A DNA stretch of 55,875 bases from Desulfurococcales archaeon (GTDB taxonomy: Archaea; Thermoproteota; Thermoprotei_A; Sulfolobales; NBVN01): NCBI GenBank assembly GCA_027083115.1, contig JALWQN010000084.1:1-55875 (forward strand), read 5' to 3'. The position numbers were made by a program, and so were the translations under genes. Positions 42,912 to 52,379 of this stretch are shown piece by piece. The notes below the pieces were generated by a model that was not told the DNA's origin, did not search any database, and saw nothing but the letters and a program-made list of their open reading frames with translations. Numbering within the stretch: position 1 is the stretch's first letter; the number at the start of each line of letters is the position of its first letter.

Positions 42912-44333
42912 ATGGCATATAGAGCTAGAGTTAGGGGAATTTATTCCACGGCCCTATCTAAGATCTTGGTCGATAACGGCATTGAATTAGTTGACGTTAC
43001 ACAGGTGATAGCTGACAGGCTTAAGATTGATGAAAGAAGAGGCCTACCTGCGGACGTAACCGTTAAGTCAGATGAGGAAGACCCCTCACAAATACTGGTC
43101 CTGGGTTTTCCTGAAGCCGTTGATGAAGTGCTAGATATCCTAACTAATGAAATTCCTGAAGTACTCACTTATGTGGCTAAGGTCGGGCTGTATTCTGCCT
43201 TCAAAGCCGAGATTCTTGGATTCGCTAATCATGCATGCATCGTTAAGACGCCAGTAGGTGAGGCTGTGCTTCTAGATGAGGAAGAATGTGTTAAAGGTAA
43301 GCAACTGCCTGTAACAACAATTAAAGTTCCTTTAAAACCAGGTGAAAAGTTGCTGGTTTCAAGCAAGCTTAGAGTCGTGGGTAAATACGCGATAGTTGGC
43401 AGAGGCACAAATGTCTCTTTCAGTAGCTTCATAAGGAATAAGGACCGAATTTCTAAATTACTTGAGATATCATCATCGATCGTAAGTCAAGGATATTCAA
43501 TAAGATGGAGAAGTAATGCTGATGAAGCCGAAATTAGCGAAATAATTAAGGAACTTCCGAACCTCATTGAGGAACTCAAGAAAGTTGAATCACGAGTTAA
43601 GAGCTCCAGCATGTTCGAGATGGTTTATTCAGGCGAGCATGTAGGAATTATTGAGTTAACCTATAACTCCAAAAAATTCCTGGATGAAGTTAGGGCAAAA
43701 GTAACTTCAACATCTCCTTACCATCACATGCTAAGAAGCCTTCGTGAAAAAGGAGAAGATGTTGTGGGATTACTTGACATAATTGCTGAGAATGTGAATA
43801 ATGAGAAACTAATTCTGTGGCTAAAGAAATGGATAACAAAACAGTTAAGTACGAGGAAAGACGTTATTGTTTATCATAAGAGACCTCTCAAGAAAAACAT
43901 ATCTTTAGGGAGAATGCAGCCACATACCGTGGCTACTGACGGGAACCTTACGTTAAAGCTAAAGAGAGAGATAAGGACTAAAGGAATCTACGATGGTTTA
44001 GAAATAAAGAAAGAGAAAGGAGATTACGCCATAACGACTCTTGCCGAAGGTAGATGGCATGTCGTACATGATTACTACAATAAGAATGGGTTGCATAAAG
44101 GGAGCTACATAAATATAAACACACCACCAGAAATACTTCCTAATGGATCGATTACGTATGTTGATTTAGGTGTTGATATTGTGAAGGCTGCGGGCGAAGG
44201 ATGTAGGCTTATTGATAGCGAAGAATTCAGGTCCTTAATTAAGGAAAGGGTAGTTAAAGGAGATATTGTTGAGAGAGTGATTAACGAAATAAATGAAGCT
44301 ATACTAGAATACTGCAGTGGCCTAGCAAAGTAA
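42912..44333 (+). CDS. FAU-1 family RNA-binding protein / ribonuclease
   Basis: The 473-residue protein matches FAU-1 (archaeal AU-rich RNA-binding protein, RNase E/G-like N-terminus with a C-terminal DUF402 domain). Visible: an S1-like N-terminal region, and the DUF402 end with GDYAITTLAEGRWHVVHDYY and YVDLGVDIVKAAGEG. FAU-1 processes rRNA precursors in Pyrococcus. Start ATG. It is convergent with tmk, overlapping by 12 bases. Confidence 0.88.
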   Translation: MAYRARVRGIYSTALSKILVDNGIELVDVTQVIADRLKIDERRGLPADVTVKSDEEDPSQILVLGFPEAVDEVLDILTNEIPEVLTYVAKVGLYSAFKAEILGFANHACIVKTPVGEAVLLDEEECVKGKQLPVTTIKVPLKPGEKLLVSSKLRVVGKYAIVGRGTNVSFSSFIRNKDRISKLLEISSSIVSQGYSIRWRSNADEAEISEIIKELPNLIEELKKVESRVKSSSMFEMVYSGEHVGIIELTYNSKKFLDEVRAKVTSTSPYHHMLRSLREKGEDVVGLLDIIAENVNNEKLILWLKKWITKQLSTRKDVIVYHKRPLKKNISLGRMQPHTVATDGNLTLKLKREIRTKGIYDGLEIKKEKGDYAITTLAEGRWHVVHDYYNKNGLHKGSYININTPPEILPNGSITYVDLGVDIVKAAGEGCRLIDSEEFRSLIKERVVKGDIVERVINEINEAILEYCSGLAK

Positions 44334-44924
44334 AGACAATTTTTCACATAAGACCTTCTTAATTGAGTTAATCACGTCATTTAAGCCTAAGGTACCGTCG
44401 ATCTCTATAAGCTCTCCCTTTCTAACTAGGTCCTTATATATGGCGCGAACATCTTTAATCACGCCTAGATCGTCTTCCAGGTACTCTAACCTAGTCGATG
44501 AGTTTGTCTTCCTCTTTAGCCCTAAATCTGGGGGAACATCTATATAGATTGCGATATCCGGCTTAAGAACAAATTTATTCACTGCCTTAATCCATGGGAT
44601 TTCAACCCCTCTAGCTCCTTGATAGGCCATTGATGAATAGTAATAGCGGTCACTTACAACAACTTTCCCCAGACTTAATGCTGGCTTTATGACTTCATTA
44701 ATATGATAGTACCGGTCAGCAGCCATCAGTAGAGTCTCCATTACACCACCTAAGGACCTACCGTATTTCTTAAGCATTTTCGTAAGGTCCTTCGTGTATG
44801 GCTCGTAAGTGTAGAGGGCCTGAATTCCTTCCTTAGTTAAGAGACTCACTATTTTCTTAGCTACAGTAGTTTTGCCAGCACCATCTATACCTTCCAACAC
44901 AATGAATGCCGAATCACGTCTCAA
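44322..44924 (-). CDS. tmk: Thymidylate kinase
   Basis: dTMP to dTDP kinase of 200 residues. P-loop LEGIDGAGKTTVAKK (about 10-24), DRYYYSS (about 91-97) and the lid region (KRKTNSSTRLEYLE). The catalytic pattern is intact. It sits at the end of the minus-strand operon carrying the mevalonate dehydratase genes, overlapping the AcnX small-subunit stop by 11 bases. Confidence 0.93.
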   Translation of the reverse strand: MRRDSAFIVLEGIDGAGKTTVAKKIVSLLTKEGIQALYTYEPYTKDLTKMLKKYGRSLGGVMETLLMAADRYYHINEVIKPALSLGKVVVSDRYYYSSMAYQGARGVEIPWIKAVNKFVLKPDIAIYIDVPPDLGLKRKTNSSTRLEYLEDDLGVIKDVRAIYKDLVRKGELIEIDGTLGLNDVINSIKKVLCEKLSLLC

Positions 44925-45333
44925 TTATTAATTCACCCTCCTTAATGCATGCTCTACACCCCTTATATGAGACCAGACTCCTTGCTTGACAGTCTATTAA
45001 CTTATAGAGAGGGACCTCAGAAATTATTGACGCAATAATTGTTACTGGATCCTCTGAATTAACTACCATTGCTTTAGGTGCTTTATTGTATTTTCTGAGG
45101 GCGTAAATCACGTAAGAACCAACGGTGCTTCCGACAGCATTAGGAAAAACAAGTATTTTGTCCGCTAAAACCTCATTACCATGAAGTACTCCCGACTTAG
45201 GGTCAATGTCCCCTAAGTAAGAAATGGGTTCAGCTGAGGGTAAGAGTAAGCCACAAACTATGCTTCCACGCCCAGTGCCTAAGGAAATAACTTCCTTAAC
45301 TCTATAGGATTTCTTCAAGCTACCTACCCCCAC
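44914..45333 (-). CDS. Phosphomevalonate dehydratase small subunit (AcnX swivel domain)
   Basis: A DUF126/aconitase-swivel protein of about 135 residues with the conserved NAVGSTVGSYVIYALRK loop. With the large subunit it forms mevalonate-5-phosphate dehydratase, a step of the archaeal mevalonate pathway shown in Aeropyrum. The TTG at 45318 (MKKSYRVKEV) with GGGGGTAGG upstream is a good alternative start. The gene overlaps the large-subunit stop. Confidence 0.88.
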   Translation of the reverse strand: MGVGSLKKSYRVKEVISLGTGRGSIVCGLLLPSAEPISYLGDIDPKSGVLHGNEVLADKILVFPNAVGSTVGSYVIYALRKYNKAPKAMVVNSEDPVTIIASIISEVPLYKLIDCQARSLVSYKGCRACIKEGELIIET

Positions 45334-46525
45334 AAAATTCCTTAAGGATCACCGAACGGTCTTTAATTAAAGCCCTAACTCCAGCAAGCTTCGGCAGATA
45401 ATAAAGCGCCTTTCCCGAATCGGTGATTACGTACTTAATACCTAAGAGATCAAGTCTAGTAACAACTGGACATGAATTATACAGTAGCCTAACCCCTTTA
45501 TCCCTCAGTTTATTCTCATACCTGTAAACCGCGTTTGCTGAGTAAGGGCCTGTTATTAACCATAATTCCTTGCTTTCATTACTTCTTTTTGGGCAATTAT
45601 TGAGCACGTAATTGATAATGCCTACTATTTCTTTAGTAGATAGATGAGGGCATCCAATGATATATACCGCATCCTCAGGGGATCTCGAGCCCTTAGTGAA
45701 GCTTAATTCTTCTGGAGAAAGACTTACGAAGATCTTAGATTTAAGGCCTGAATCGCTAAACAGTTTTCTATAGTGAGGGGTTACTCCCTCAATAACAACC
45801 ATCGGAGCCCCTGAAGTTGCGCCGAAAGCTGAAAGAAAAGCCCTTAACCAAGACTCGCTTACATTAGCTAATCCCTCAACATAAGGGATTCTGTCAGGGC
45901 AAGTTTCACCAACCTTATACCCCAATAAGGCAGACTCAACATAGTTAGCTGGTTTTTCGACACTTACATAGCATTTAGGTATTCTGCCGTCATACAGGTG
46001 AACCCCCGAAAAATATGTTTCCCCAACTATAGCTTCAAAAAAAGCTAATGGTCCTCCCTCCCTATTTGTGTGTGCCCCAATTATTGAGTTAGCATATAAA
46101 ACTGCATTACTTTCGGCCCAAGCAATGTGTTCCCCTACTGAGGGCCTACGTATATAGTAAGGTGCACAGGTGAAGGCTTTAGCACCCATTCTGGTTAATG
46201 CACGAATTATTTTTGACTGCTTCAGAATTACTTCTTCACTGAATCGTTTATTCCGGTAAGGCACTAAAATAGCGTAGGGGTTAGCTGTCGTGTATGTGGC
46301 AAATTTTGTTTCCGCATCAGCAAAGCCCTCAAGGAATTCGATACCAGGATCTCCAATGTTGAAATAAGAAATGCCCGAAATATGAACGTGATTGACCCTA
46401 ACCAACTTATTGGCACCGGAGACCTCGCCTACCTTTACCAAGGCCTTCATGGCTTTCTGAGGTATCTCACCATATTCGCCGTTAAATATAGCCTCCTCAT
46501 TCCTAGTTAAGTACAAGGTAGCCAC
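45320..46525 (-). CDS. Phosphomevalonate dehydratase large subunit (AcnX catalytic domain)
   Basis: A 401-residue aconitase-X catalytic domain. ISGISYFNIGDPGIEFLEGF, FTCAPYY, GETCPDRIPYVEG and IIGCPHLSTKEI carry the Cys residues expected to hold the iron-sulphur cluster and the substrate loops. It dehydrates 5-phosphomevalonate to trans-anhydromevalonate 5-phosphate. The UbiD gene just upstream (46527) would carry out the following decarboxylation, so three enzymes of the pathway sit in one operon. Confidence 0.9.
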   Translation of the reverse strand: MATLYLTRNEEAIFNGEYGEIPQKAMKALVKVGEVSGANKLVRVNHVHISGISYFNIGDPGIEFLEGFADAETKFATYTTANPYAILVPYRNKRFSEEVILKQSKIIRALTRMGAKAFTCAPYYIRRPSVGEHIAWAESNAVLYANSIIGAHTNREGGPLAFFEAIVGETYFSGVHLYDGRIPKCYVSVEKPANYVESALLGYKVGETCPDRIPYVEGLANVSESWLRAFLSAFGATSGAPMVVIEGVTPHYRKLFSDSGLKSKIFVSLSPEELSFTKGSRSPEDAVYIIGCPHLSTKEIVGIINYVLNNCPKRSNESKELWLITGPYSANAVYRYENKLRDKGVRLLYNSCPVVTRLDLLGIKYVITDSGKALYYLPKLAGVRALIKDRSVILKEFCGGR

Positions 46526-46526
46526 C

Positions 46527-47822
46527 TTAAGGGAGGGTCGGCCTCATAAACCTTTCTTTTTCTTTAAGGGGGTAAGTAGCATCTATGCCTACTTTTGCTG
46601 TTAAGCCATCCTCAGCACTCGGATCCAGGGAAGAACCCCTAGCGTTATTAATAACCACTAATCCCTTACTAGCCTGAAACCTTGTAGCTATAGCCCACTC
46701 AATATCTGCATAATTATCTGGGTCAATATCCTCGTCCACAACAACCACGTGCTTCAGGCTTGGATGAGCTGCAAAAGCTGCCATAATTGCTGACTTGCCG
46801 TCACCATCACTGTTTCTCCTTATGGAAATAACTGCATGAAGCCATCCACCGCCACCTTCAGTCAATCTCACACCCCTAACGAAAGGGACAACCTTTCTCA
46901 CAGCATCCCATATAGCAGCTTCTCTCGGGAACCCCATAAGCACCTTATGTTCCTTACCTCCAGGAAGTATGACGTGAAAGAACCTCGATTTCTTATTAAC
47001 GTAAATTTTATCAACCTTTATTAAGGGTTGATTCCTCACTCTATCATAAGTCTCCAGCAAATCAACAAAGGGTCCCTCCTTAATAACTTCCTCAGTTATT
47101 TTGCCCTCAATCACCACGGACGCATAGGGATCCACGGGTAATCCATAAAGAGGAGTCTTAACGTAGGAAGCACCCCCAACTAAGGACGCATATATTTCCA
47201 TCTCGAAATGCCCATAAGGAGGTGAGACAGCAGCAGAAAGTAGGTGAAGAGGATTAACACCTACAGAGATAGCCACTGGTGTTGCTTCACTGTTCTCTAA
47301 GTTCTTCCTATAGATTGCATAAAGATGCCGAGGGACCAAGCGAATTGAAAATCCTTTACCGGGAACATACATCAACCTATGTACTGAGGCATTATATGAG
47401 TGTAGCTCTGGAGTTCTGGCCACAACTATGGATGAAGTTATGTATCTCCCACCATCATTAGGATAAAACTTTATTGAAGGGAGCTCCTCACAACCGATGT
47501 TAGCTACCTCAAAAAAATCGTTAAATCTCTCCTCAGCCATCCTTTGTTTCCTAGTCTGTGAGAGACTACCTAGGATTGTGCTGTACGCCTCCTGATCGCT
47601 TGAAACCCTTAAGTAACGGTAAAGCATTTTTCGTGAACCAACTAAATTAGCCACACAAGTTAGTGGAGAACCCTCAACCTTAAAAACTACGGCTTTCCCC
47701 TCAATCTCTGCTTTCTTTATTATTTTTGTGGGCACATAATCCCTTGGCAAAGGCCTCCCTAACTCCTCCTTAAGAAAACCGCTATCACGTAAGTCATTAA
47801 TAATTTCCATTAGAGACCGCAA
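46527..47822 (-). CDS. UbiD-family decarboxylase (anhydromevalonate phosphate decarboxylase)
   Basis: A prenylated-FMN-dependent decarboxylase of 431 residues. GPFVDLLETYD and the N-terminal UbiD patterns are visible. Adjacency to both AcnX subunits indicates it makes isopentenyl phosphate in the archaeal mevalonate pathway. The cofactor-making UbiX partner is not in the window. Its start overlaps the Clp1 gene by 13 bases. Confidence 0.88.
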   Translation of the reverse strand: MRSLMEIINDLRDSGFLKEELGRPLPRDYVPTKIIKKAEIEGKAVVFKVEGSPLTCVANLVGSRKMLYRYLRVSSDQEAYSTILGSLSQTRKQRMAEERFNDFFEVANIGCEELPSIKFYPNDGGRYITSSIVVARTPELHSYNASVHRLMYVPGKGFSIRLVPRHLYAIYRKNLENSEATPVAISVGVNPLHLLSAAVSPPYGHFEMEIYASLVGGASYVKTPLYGLPVDPYASVVIEGKITEEVIKEGPFVDLLETYDRVRNQPLIKVDKIYVNKKSRFFHVILPGGKEHKVLMGFPREAAIWDAVRKVVPFVRGVRLTEGGGGWLHAVISIRRNSDGDGKSAIMAAFAAHPSLKHVVVVDEDIDPDNYADIEWAIATRFQASKGLVVINNARGSSLDPSAEDGLTAKVGIDATYPLKEKERFMRPTLP

Positions 47823-49105
47823 ACCATATCCCCTCTTACTTCCTGAAAATCATCCTTTAATTTAATTTGGCTGGCTATTAACCCACGAATCGCTCCTTCA
47901 TAGGGGGTTAATATTGAGATATTGACTGAATTCGCTGAAAAATGAATACCTAAAATTCTTCCAACACCCACATCAACGCCGTCCTCATTAACCAAGCCAA
48001 CCAAGCACCCAACAAAATCTTGGGGCACAAAAACCTTAAGCCTAAAGGTACTTTCTTTATTTGTTAAGCACTCCATTAAGGACTGACTTCTTTCTACAAT
48101 AACCATGTTGAGGTATTCCTTGTAAATACTGGCGTAAAGGACTCTTATACCTTCACTCCTAAAGCAAGGAAGTAACTTGCCTACTTCATCTGGCTTAAGT
48201 GGTTTTCCAGCAAAGACCGAGGAATTCATTAAGTTAATGGTCGCTAGATCTAATGACCTAACGCTACCTTTAGCGAAGTACTTAAGGTAAGATTCTTTTC
48301 TTAATTGCCTCCTAATCTCCCTATCCCTAATTACTTTGTTCTTTGGGGGTTCAGCATAAAGAACTTTGTAAGTCCTTAAAGCGTTTCTTAAGAGCTCATA
48401 TGTGCCAATATCGGTAACTATGATGTGAGTTGGTCTGATCCACCTCACCAACTCTAACTTATGAAGTAGAGCAGCTTGTGTATTAACCCAACCATCAGTG
48501 TTGATTATGAGAGGTTCCGAGGGATCTTCTTTATTAATTAGATCTATTGCTGAAGCTATGACTTTCTCACCACATTTGGAAGGTGTTATGCAGCCAACAA
48601 ATCTTAAAGACTCAAAACCTAACTCCCTTTGCCATAAGAATTTTTTACGCACCTTTTTGCTAGCTATAGTACCAGGAACAGCTAAATCTTCCTGCCCTAT
48701 ATCAGCCTCAATTAAGACTGGCTCAACACCGCCTTGAAGAAAGTAGTTAGCTATGAAGGCAGCTACTGATGTCTTGCCTGATTCTATGGGTCCAACAACC
48801 AAAATCCTTGCCCTCCTTGTTTTTCGATAATCACTAATTATCTCCTTAGCTAAACTTAACCACTTCCCAATAACTTCCTCTTCTAGGGAAGTTCTTGCGA
48901 CCTCAGCTCCTTTACCTAATACAGCATTAATCATAGCCTCCTCTAAAGCCATCACGCTATAGGACCTGAATCTGTGTACGATAAAGAATTCCCCAGGAAC
49001 GTAAATTGCTCCAGCAACTAAAAGCTTGCCTTCCTTTACTTCAACCCTAGCTGGGCCTGTTATTCTAATTACATCATCCTTCATGAGCCTAATAGTATTA
49101 ATCAA
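47810..49105 (-). CDS. Clp1/Grc3-type polynucleotide 5'-kinase
   Basis: The 431-residue protein has Walker A VVGPIESGKTSVAAF (about 103-117), a Walker B-like EADIGQEDLAVPG (about 136-148) and the later TDIGTYELL. Clp1/Grc3 kinases phosphorylate RNA 5'-OH ends during tRNA splicing and rRNA processing. That fits the intron-containing tRNAs and guide RNAs here. It is the first gene of the minus-strand run ending in tmk. Start ATG at 49105 or internal ATG (MKDDVIRI). Confidence 0.87.
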   Translation of the reverse strand: MINTIRLMKDDVIRITGPARVEVKEGKLLVAGAIYVPGEFFIVHRFRSYSVMALEEAMINAVLGKGAEVARTSLEEEVIGKWLSLAKEIISDYRKTRRARILVVGPIESGKTSVAAFIANYFLQGGVEPVLIEADIGQEDLAVPGTIASKKVRKKFLWQRELGFESLRFVGCITPSKCGEKVIASAIDLINKEDPSEPLIINTDGWVNTQAALLHKLELVRWIRPTHIIVTDIGTYELLRNALRTYKVLYAEPPKNKVIRDREIRRQLRKESYLKYFAKGSVRSLDLATINLMNSSVFAGKPLKPDEVGKLLPCFRSEGIRVLYASIYKEYLNMVIVERSQSLMECLTNKESTFRLKVFVPQDFVGCLVGLVNEDGVDVGVGRILGIHFSANSVNISILTPYEGAIRGLIASQIKLKDDFQEVRGDMVCGL

Positions 49106-49203
49106 ACTTTACTCACCTAAAGCAACGGACCTAATTTCCTTACTTTCATTTACTATAAATTAAAACATTCTTGAGGTATAATTACTTCGGTGGGATCCCC
49201 TAA

Positions 49204-50055
49204 TTGATTAATGAATTGCTTAGCGATTGCGTGAAGATGAAGAAAGAGCTGAGAAACATTTCGAGGCTCTTGCTCACTAAGAAGCTCAGTCAGCATTTGA
49301 TGAAGGACTGCAGGATTGGTTACTCTTTCCTTGAAGCTTTAGGAACAATCAGAAGCACTTGCCTGATAGAGATCGGATCCGGTACTGGGTTCCTAACAAG
49401 GTTTATTTCCAGAGTAACCAAGCAGGTGATTGCTGTTGAGTTCGACCTAAGATTAATTCCGTATCTAAGGAATTATTTAAGAGATCTCCCTAACGTACAT
49501 ATAGTTGTGGGCGACGGAAAGAACCTAATTAATAGTTGTAGGTGTGATACTCTTGTATCGAACACGCCATACCATATTTCCACCCCTTTGCTAATTAATT
49601 TCGTGAAGTCAAATCTCAAACATGCTGTATTGATGCTTCAGAAAGAAATAACTGACCGACTGATGTCCAGCCCAGGGAGCCGCGAATACAGCAGAATTAC
49701 TGCCTTCGTTAATACTTTCGTAACTGTTAACAGAGTAAGGGATTTTCCTTCAAGTTCATTTATTCCTGAACCAAAAGTTAATTCTTCTTTAGTTGTTTTA
49801 GCTAGAAAAAGAGCCTGGGATTGTTCATGGCTTCTTTATGAAGACATGCTTAGGCATATTTTCACTCAGCGAAGGAAGCTTGCCAAGAAAGTATTCAGGA
49901 ACTACCTCCGAAAGTTGAAGACCACTGTTTCCGAAGAAAGACTGGACTTTTTAGGAAGCAAGCGTGTTTTTGAGTTAAGTATTGAGGACCTCCTTAATCT
50001 CCATAAGGTAGTCAGTGAAGAACTGAATCACACCAATAAATTCAGAAATTGCTGA
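49204..50055 (+). CDS. ksgA: rRNA adenine dimethyltransferase KsgA/Dim1
   Basis: Dimethylates the two adjacent adenosines near the 3' end of 16S rRNA. SAM site LIEIGSGTGFLTRFI (about 53-67), VEFD (about 78-81) and the catalytic SNTPYHIS (about 118-125; usual NLPY). The C-terminal helical domain is present. Start TTG at 49204 is uncertain; ATG 49237 (MKKELRNIS) is possible. It converges on the RuvC-fold gene and overlaps it by 14 bases. Confidence 0.9.
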   Translation: MINELLSDCVKMKKELRNISRLLLTKKLSQHLMKDCRIGYSFLEALGTIRSTCLIEIGSGTGFLTRFISRVTKQVIAVEFDLRLIPYLRNYLRDLPNVHIVVGDGKNLINSCRCDTLVSNTPYHISTPLLINFVKSNLKHAVLMLQKEITDRLMSSPGSREYSRITAFVNTFVTVNRVRDFPSSSFIPEPKVNSSLVVLARKRAWDCSWLLYEDMLRHIFTQRRKLAKKVFRNYLRKLKTTVSEERLDFLGSKRVFELSIEDLLNLHKVVSEELNHTNKFRNC

Positions 50056-50668
50056 TTCTTGAGCCATTCTTTAGAGCTATGTTCAGAGCAGCGTTAAAGT
50101 CCTTATTGAATTTTGGGAAATACCTTCCTAACACCAGGTATGCATTTTTAGTGTTTGTTTTATTTTCGGAAACTATATAGAGTTCATAGAAATCACTATT
50201 AATTAGCTTGGTTAGCTCAAAGGCCTTGTCCTTACCTTGCTCACCAACCTTAATAATTACTTTCTTTGGGTAGAGTTTCTTAGCTAAGGAATTAATAATA
50301 TCTAATAGTTCCTCAAAGTTGCTGACATATCCCCTCGAGCAAACTGTTCCTCCACTAAGGATTACATAAGCAAACTTTTTTCCCGGGTCGACACCAACCA
50401 ACATAACTTCCGTGGATACCCCCAACAAATCCATTAGTACTCTAGTAAGGTTTGCTTCATTAACAGCTAATGCATTTCCTTCCTTAAGACCGTAAGCTTT
50501 AATACATTCTTCGTCAGCCAGGACCAACTTATTTATGGAGTGAAGGTCTTCCTTAAAGGAAGGTATCGAGTAATCCAGGTTTAGAAGGCTAGCTAAAAAC
50601 ATGAACTCCCTCATGAGTCGTGGGTCACACAACGCTACAGCAAGTTCCTTGACCCTATTTGCCGCCAT
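50042..50668 (-). CDS. RuvC/RNase H-fold protein with TnpB-like last motif
   Basis: The 208-residue protein has VGVDPGKKFAYVIL (about 91-104; first Asp), VIIKVGEQGKDKAFEL (about 137-152; Glu), and a final KDFNAALNIALKNG (about 188-201; Asp). The last block resembles the DxNAAxNI motif of TnpB/Cas12 RuvC domains. All three acids are present, so a nuclease is possible. The N-terminal 80 residues are helical. It is not the adjacent TnpB relic. Exact family unknown. Confidence 0.7.
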   Translation of the reverse strand: MAANRVKELAVALCDPRLMREFMFLASLLNLDYSIPSFKEDLHSINKLVLADEECIKAYGLKEGNALAVNEANLTRVLMDLLGVSTEVMLVGVDPGKKFAYVILSGGTVCSRGYVSNFEELLDIINSLAKKLYPKKVIIKVGEQGKDKAFELTKLINSDFYELYIVSENKTNTKNAYLVLGRYFPKFNKDFNAALNIALKNGSRISNF

Positions 50669-50798
50669 GATCCCGAATTGTAGGGATTCTCAAGATTATA
50701 AATCATTAATATGCCATGGCCCTCAATGTAAGAAAATTTTAGCTAGTCTTAAAACCACTAATTAAATACATCTTGATAGTGAACTCCAGTAGGCGATA

Positions 50799-51359
50799 TT
50801 GATGTCATGGATTACATTGTTTTGGGAGGAGTTGCTGAGGTCATTCATAATTTTTCTTCCAGCGTTAGTTGCTAATTCATCCCCACTGATTCTCAGAAAT
50901 CTAATGAAGAACTACAGCTTTAGACCTATTGACCAAAACAAGGTGTTGTCTGACGGAGAAAGGGTGTTAGGCAGTAATAAAAGCTGGGAAGGTTTGACTG
51001 CAGGTGTGTGTGGGGGGACATTAGTTGGATTTGCCTATGGTTACTTCTTAGGTAGCACTTCCTGGATTCTCTACGGTTTCTTAATGGGTTTAGGAGCTAT
51101 GCTTGGGGACTTACTTAATTCCTTCATTAAGCGACGACTAAAAATTAGGCCTGGAGAACCCTTTATACCTTTAGATCAGCTGACTTTCCTTTATGGCGCT
51201 TACTTACTGATTATTCCTTTCAGGAATGCCTACTTAGGAACCTATATTGAAGAATTAACTACGGCTGATTTAGCTATGGCTACATACTTAGTGATGATTT
51301 TGCATCCTTTAACAAACCTGGTTGCTTACCTTTTAAGGCTTAAGAACGAACCTTGGTAG
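50799..51359 (+). CDS. carS: CDP-archaeol synthase
   Basis: Makes CDP-archaeol, the precursor of polar ether lipids. An integral membrane protein of 186 residues: hydrophobic segments, LPALVANSSP (about 19-28), the LSDGERVLGSNKSWEG motif (about 50-65) and LGDLLNSFIKRRLKI. The C-terminal PLDQLTFLYG is the family end. Its 3' end overlaps nop10 by 20 bases, convergently. Confidence 0.92.
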   Translation: MMSWITLFWEELLRSFIIFLPALVANSSPLILRNLMKNYSFRPIDQNKVLSDGERVLGSNKSWEGLTAGVCGGTLVGFAYGYFLGSTSWILYGFLMGLGAMLGDLLNSFIKRRLKIRPGEPFIPLDQLTFLYGAYLLIIPFRNAYLGTYIEELTTADLAMATYLVMILHPLTNLVAYLLRLKNEPW

Positions 51360-51531
51360 TTGAGTAAGTGTTCCTGCTTAATTCCCTTAAAACAACTCTA
51401 TAACGAACGTATTTATCCGTTGGTGAAAACCTGGGAGGATGAGCAGAAACTGTTCTGGCACCACAGATTGGGCATACTTCCTTAAACGTGTATCGGCCGC
51501 ACTTAGGGCATTTCCGCATTAAGAACTTCAT
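51340..51531 (-). CDS. nop10: H/ACA RNP protein Nop10
   Basis: Nop10 is a zinc-ribbon subunit of the H/ACA pseudouridylation RNP. MRKCPKCGRYTFKEVCPICG and TVSAHPPRFSPTDKYVRYR are diagnostic. 63 residues; an internal ATG (MRKCPK) may be the start. Last gene of the L44e-S27e-aIF2a-nop10 operon; the start overlaps the aIF2a stop by one base. Confidence 0.95.
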   Translation of the reverse strand: MKFLMRKCPKCGRYTFKEVCPICGARTVSAHPPRFSPTDKYVRYRVVLRELSRNTYSTTKVRS

Positions 51532-52331
51532 TAAATTTTCTCCCTCTGGAAGAAGAAGTTCACATTCAATCTTTTAGATAGTCTTTGTGCATTATTGATG
51601 TATAAAGCAAGCACTTTCTCAGCCTTCTTATATTCAGTTGACGTTACCTCAACCCTATATCTTGGGGCACCGACAGTATAAATCCTTACTTGAGTGTCAT
51701 TAGCTGATTCAACCTTCCTCAATGAATCAAGCATTACTTTCTTTAGCTTATCCGCACCATCTGGGGACAGACTCCATAACGTAATCAACCCTCTTATCCT
51801 TACCTTTTTTACCTTAATGTGTTTGCGGATTTCCTCCATTAATGGATTAATCCATTCCTCAGAAATTCCTGCTTCCCTTAAGGCTTCCTCACCTCTGTAC
51901 GCTGCTTCCTCTAGACCAGCATAAATTTCTCCAAACCTATCTTCCAAAGGCCAGCCAACTTCTTCATAAGCTTCATTCAGTGATTTACCTATTTTTTGAG
52001 CGGCTATCTCGATTAGTTTTTCAGCTCTTTGCGCCCTCTTAAATTCAAGCATCTTTCTCCTTTGCTCAGAAGAATTCACTCTCTTCATGGAGACATCAAT
52101 ATGGCCTTTCCTTCTATCAACCCTGATAACCTTAACAACAACTTTCTGGCCTTCACGAACAAAGTCCTTTATATCTCTGACCCACTTAGAGCTGACTTCA
52201 GACCAGGGTAGATAAGCCTCTTTCCCTTCGAACTCATCCAGAGTTAAATATGCCCCATAACCGAAAACCTTCTTCACCGTCCCAATAACTAGCTCCCCTA
52301 CCCTAGGTAATGGTTCCCTTCTCCTAACCAA
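51531..52331 (-). CDS. aif2a: Translation initiation factor aIF2-alpha
   Basis: The alpha subunit of the heterotrimeric initiator-tRNA carrier. The S1 domain (VGELVIGTVKKVFGYGAYL, about 11-29) is followed by a helical domain and the gamma-binding alpha/beta domain (LITLWSLSPDGADKLKKV). 266 residues, full length. It is part of the ribosomal operon. Confidence 0.96.
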   Translation of the reverse strand: MVRRREPLPRVGELVIGTVKKVFGYGAYLTLDEFEGKEAYLPWSEVSSKWVRDIKDFVREGQKVVVKVIRVDRRKGHIDVSMKRVNSSEQRRKMLEFKRAQRAEKLIEIAAQKIGKSLNEAYEEVGWPLEDRFGEIYAGLEEAAYRGEEALREAGISEEWINPLMEEIRKHIKVKKVRIRGLITLWSLSPDGADKLKKVMLDSLRKVESANDTQVRIYTVGAPRYRVEVTSTEYKKAEKVLALYINNAQRLSKRLNVNFFFQREKI

Positions 52332-52379
52332 ATTTAATCACCTATAATTTTCTTGATTAAAGAATAAACCAAGCAAAAC

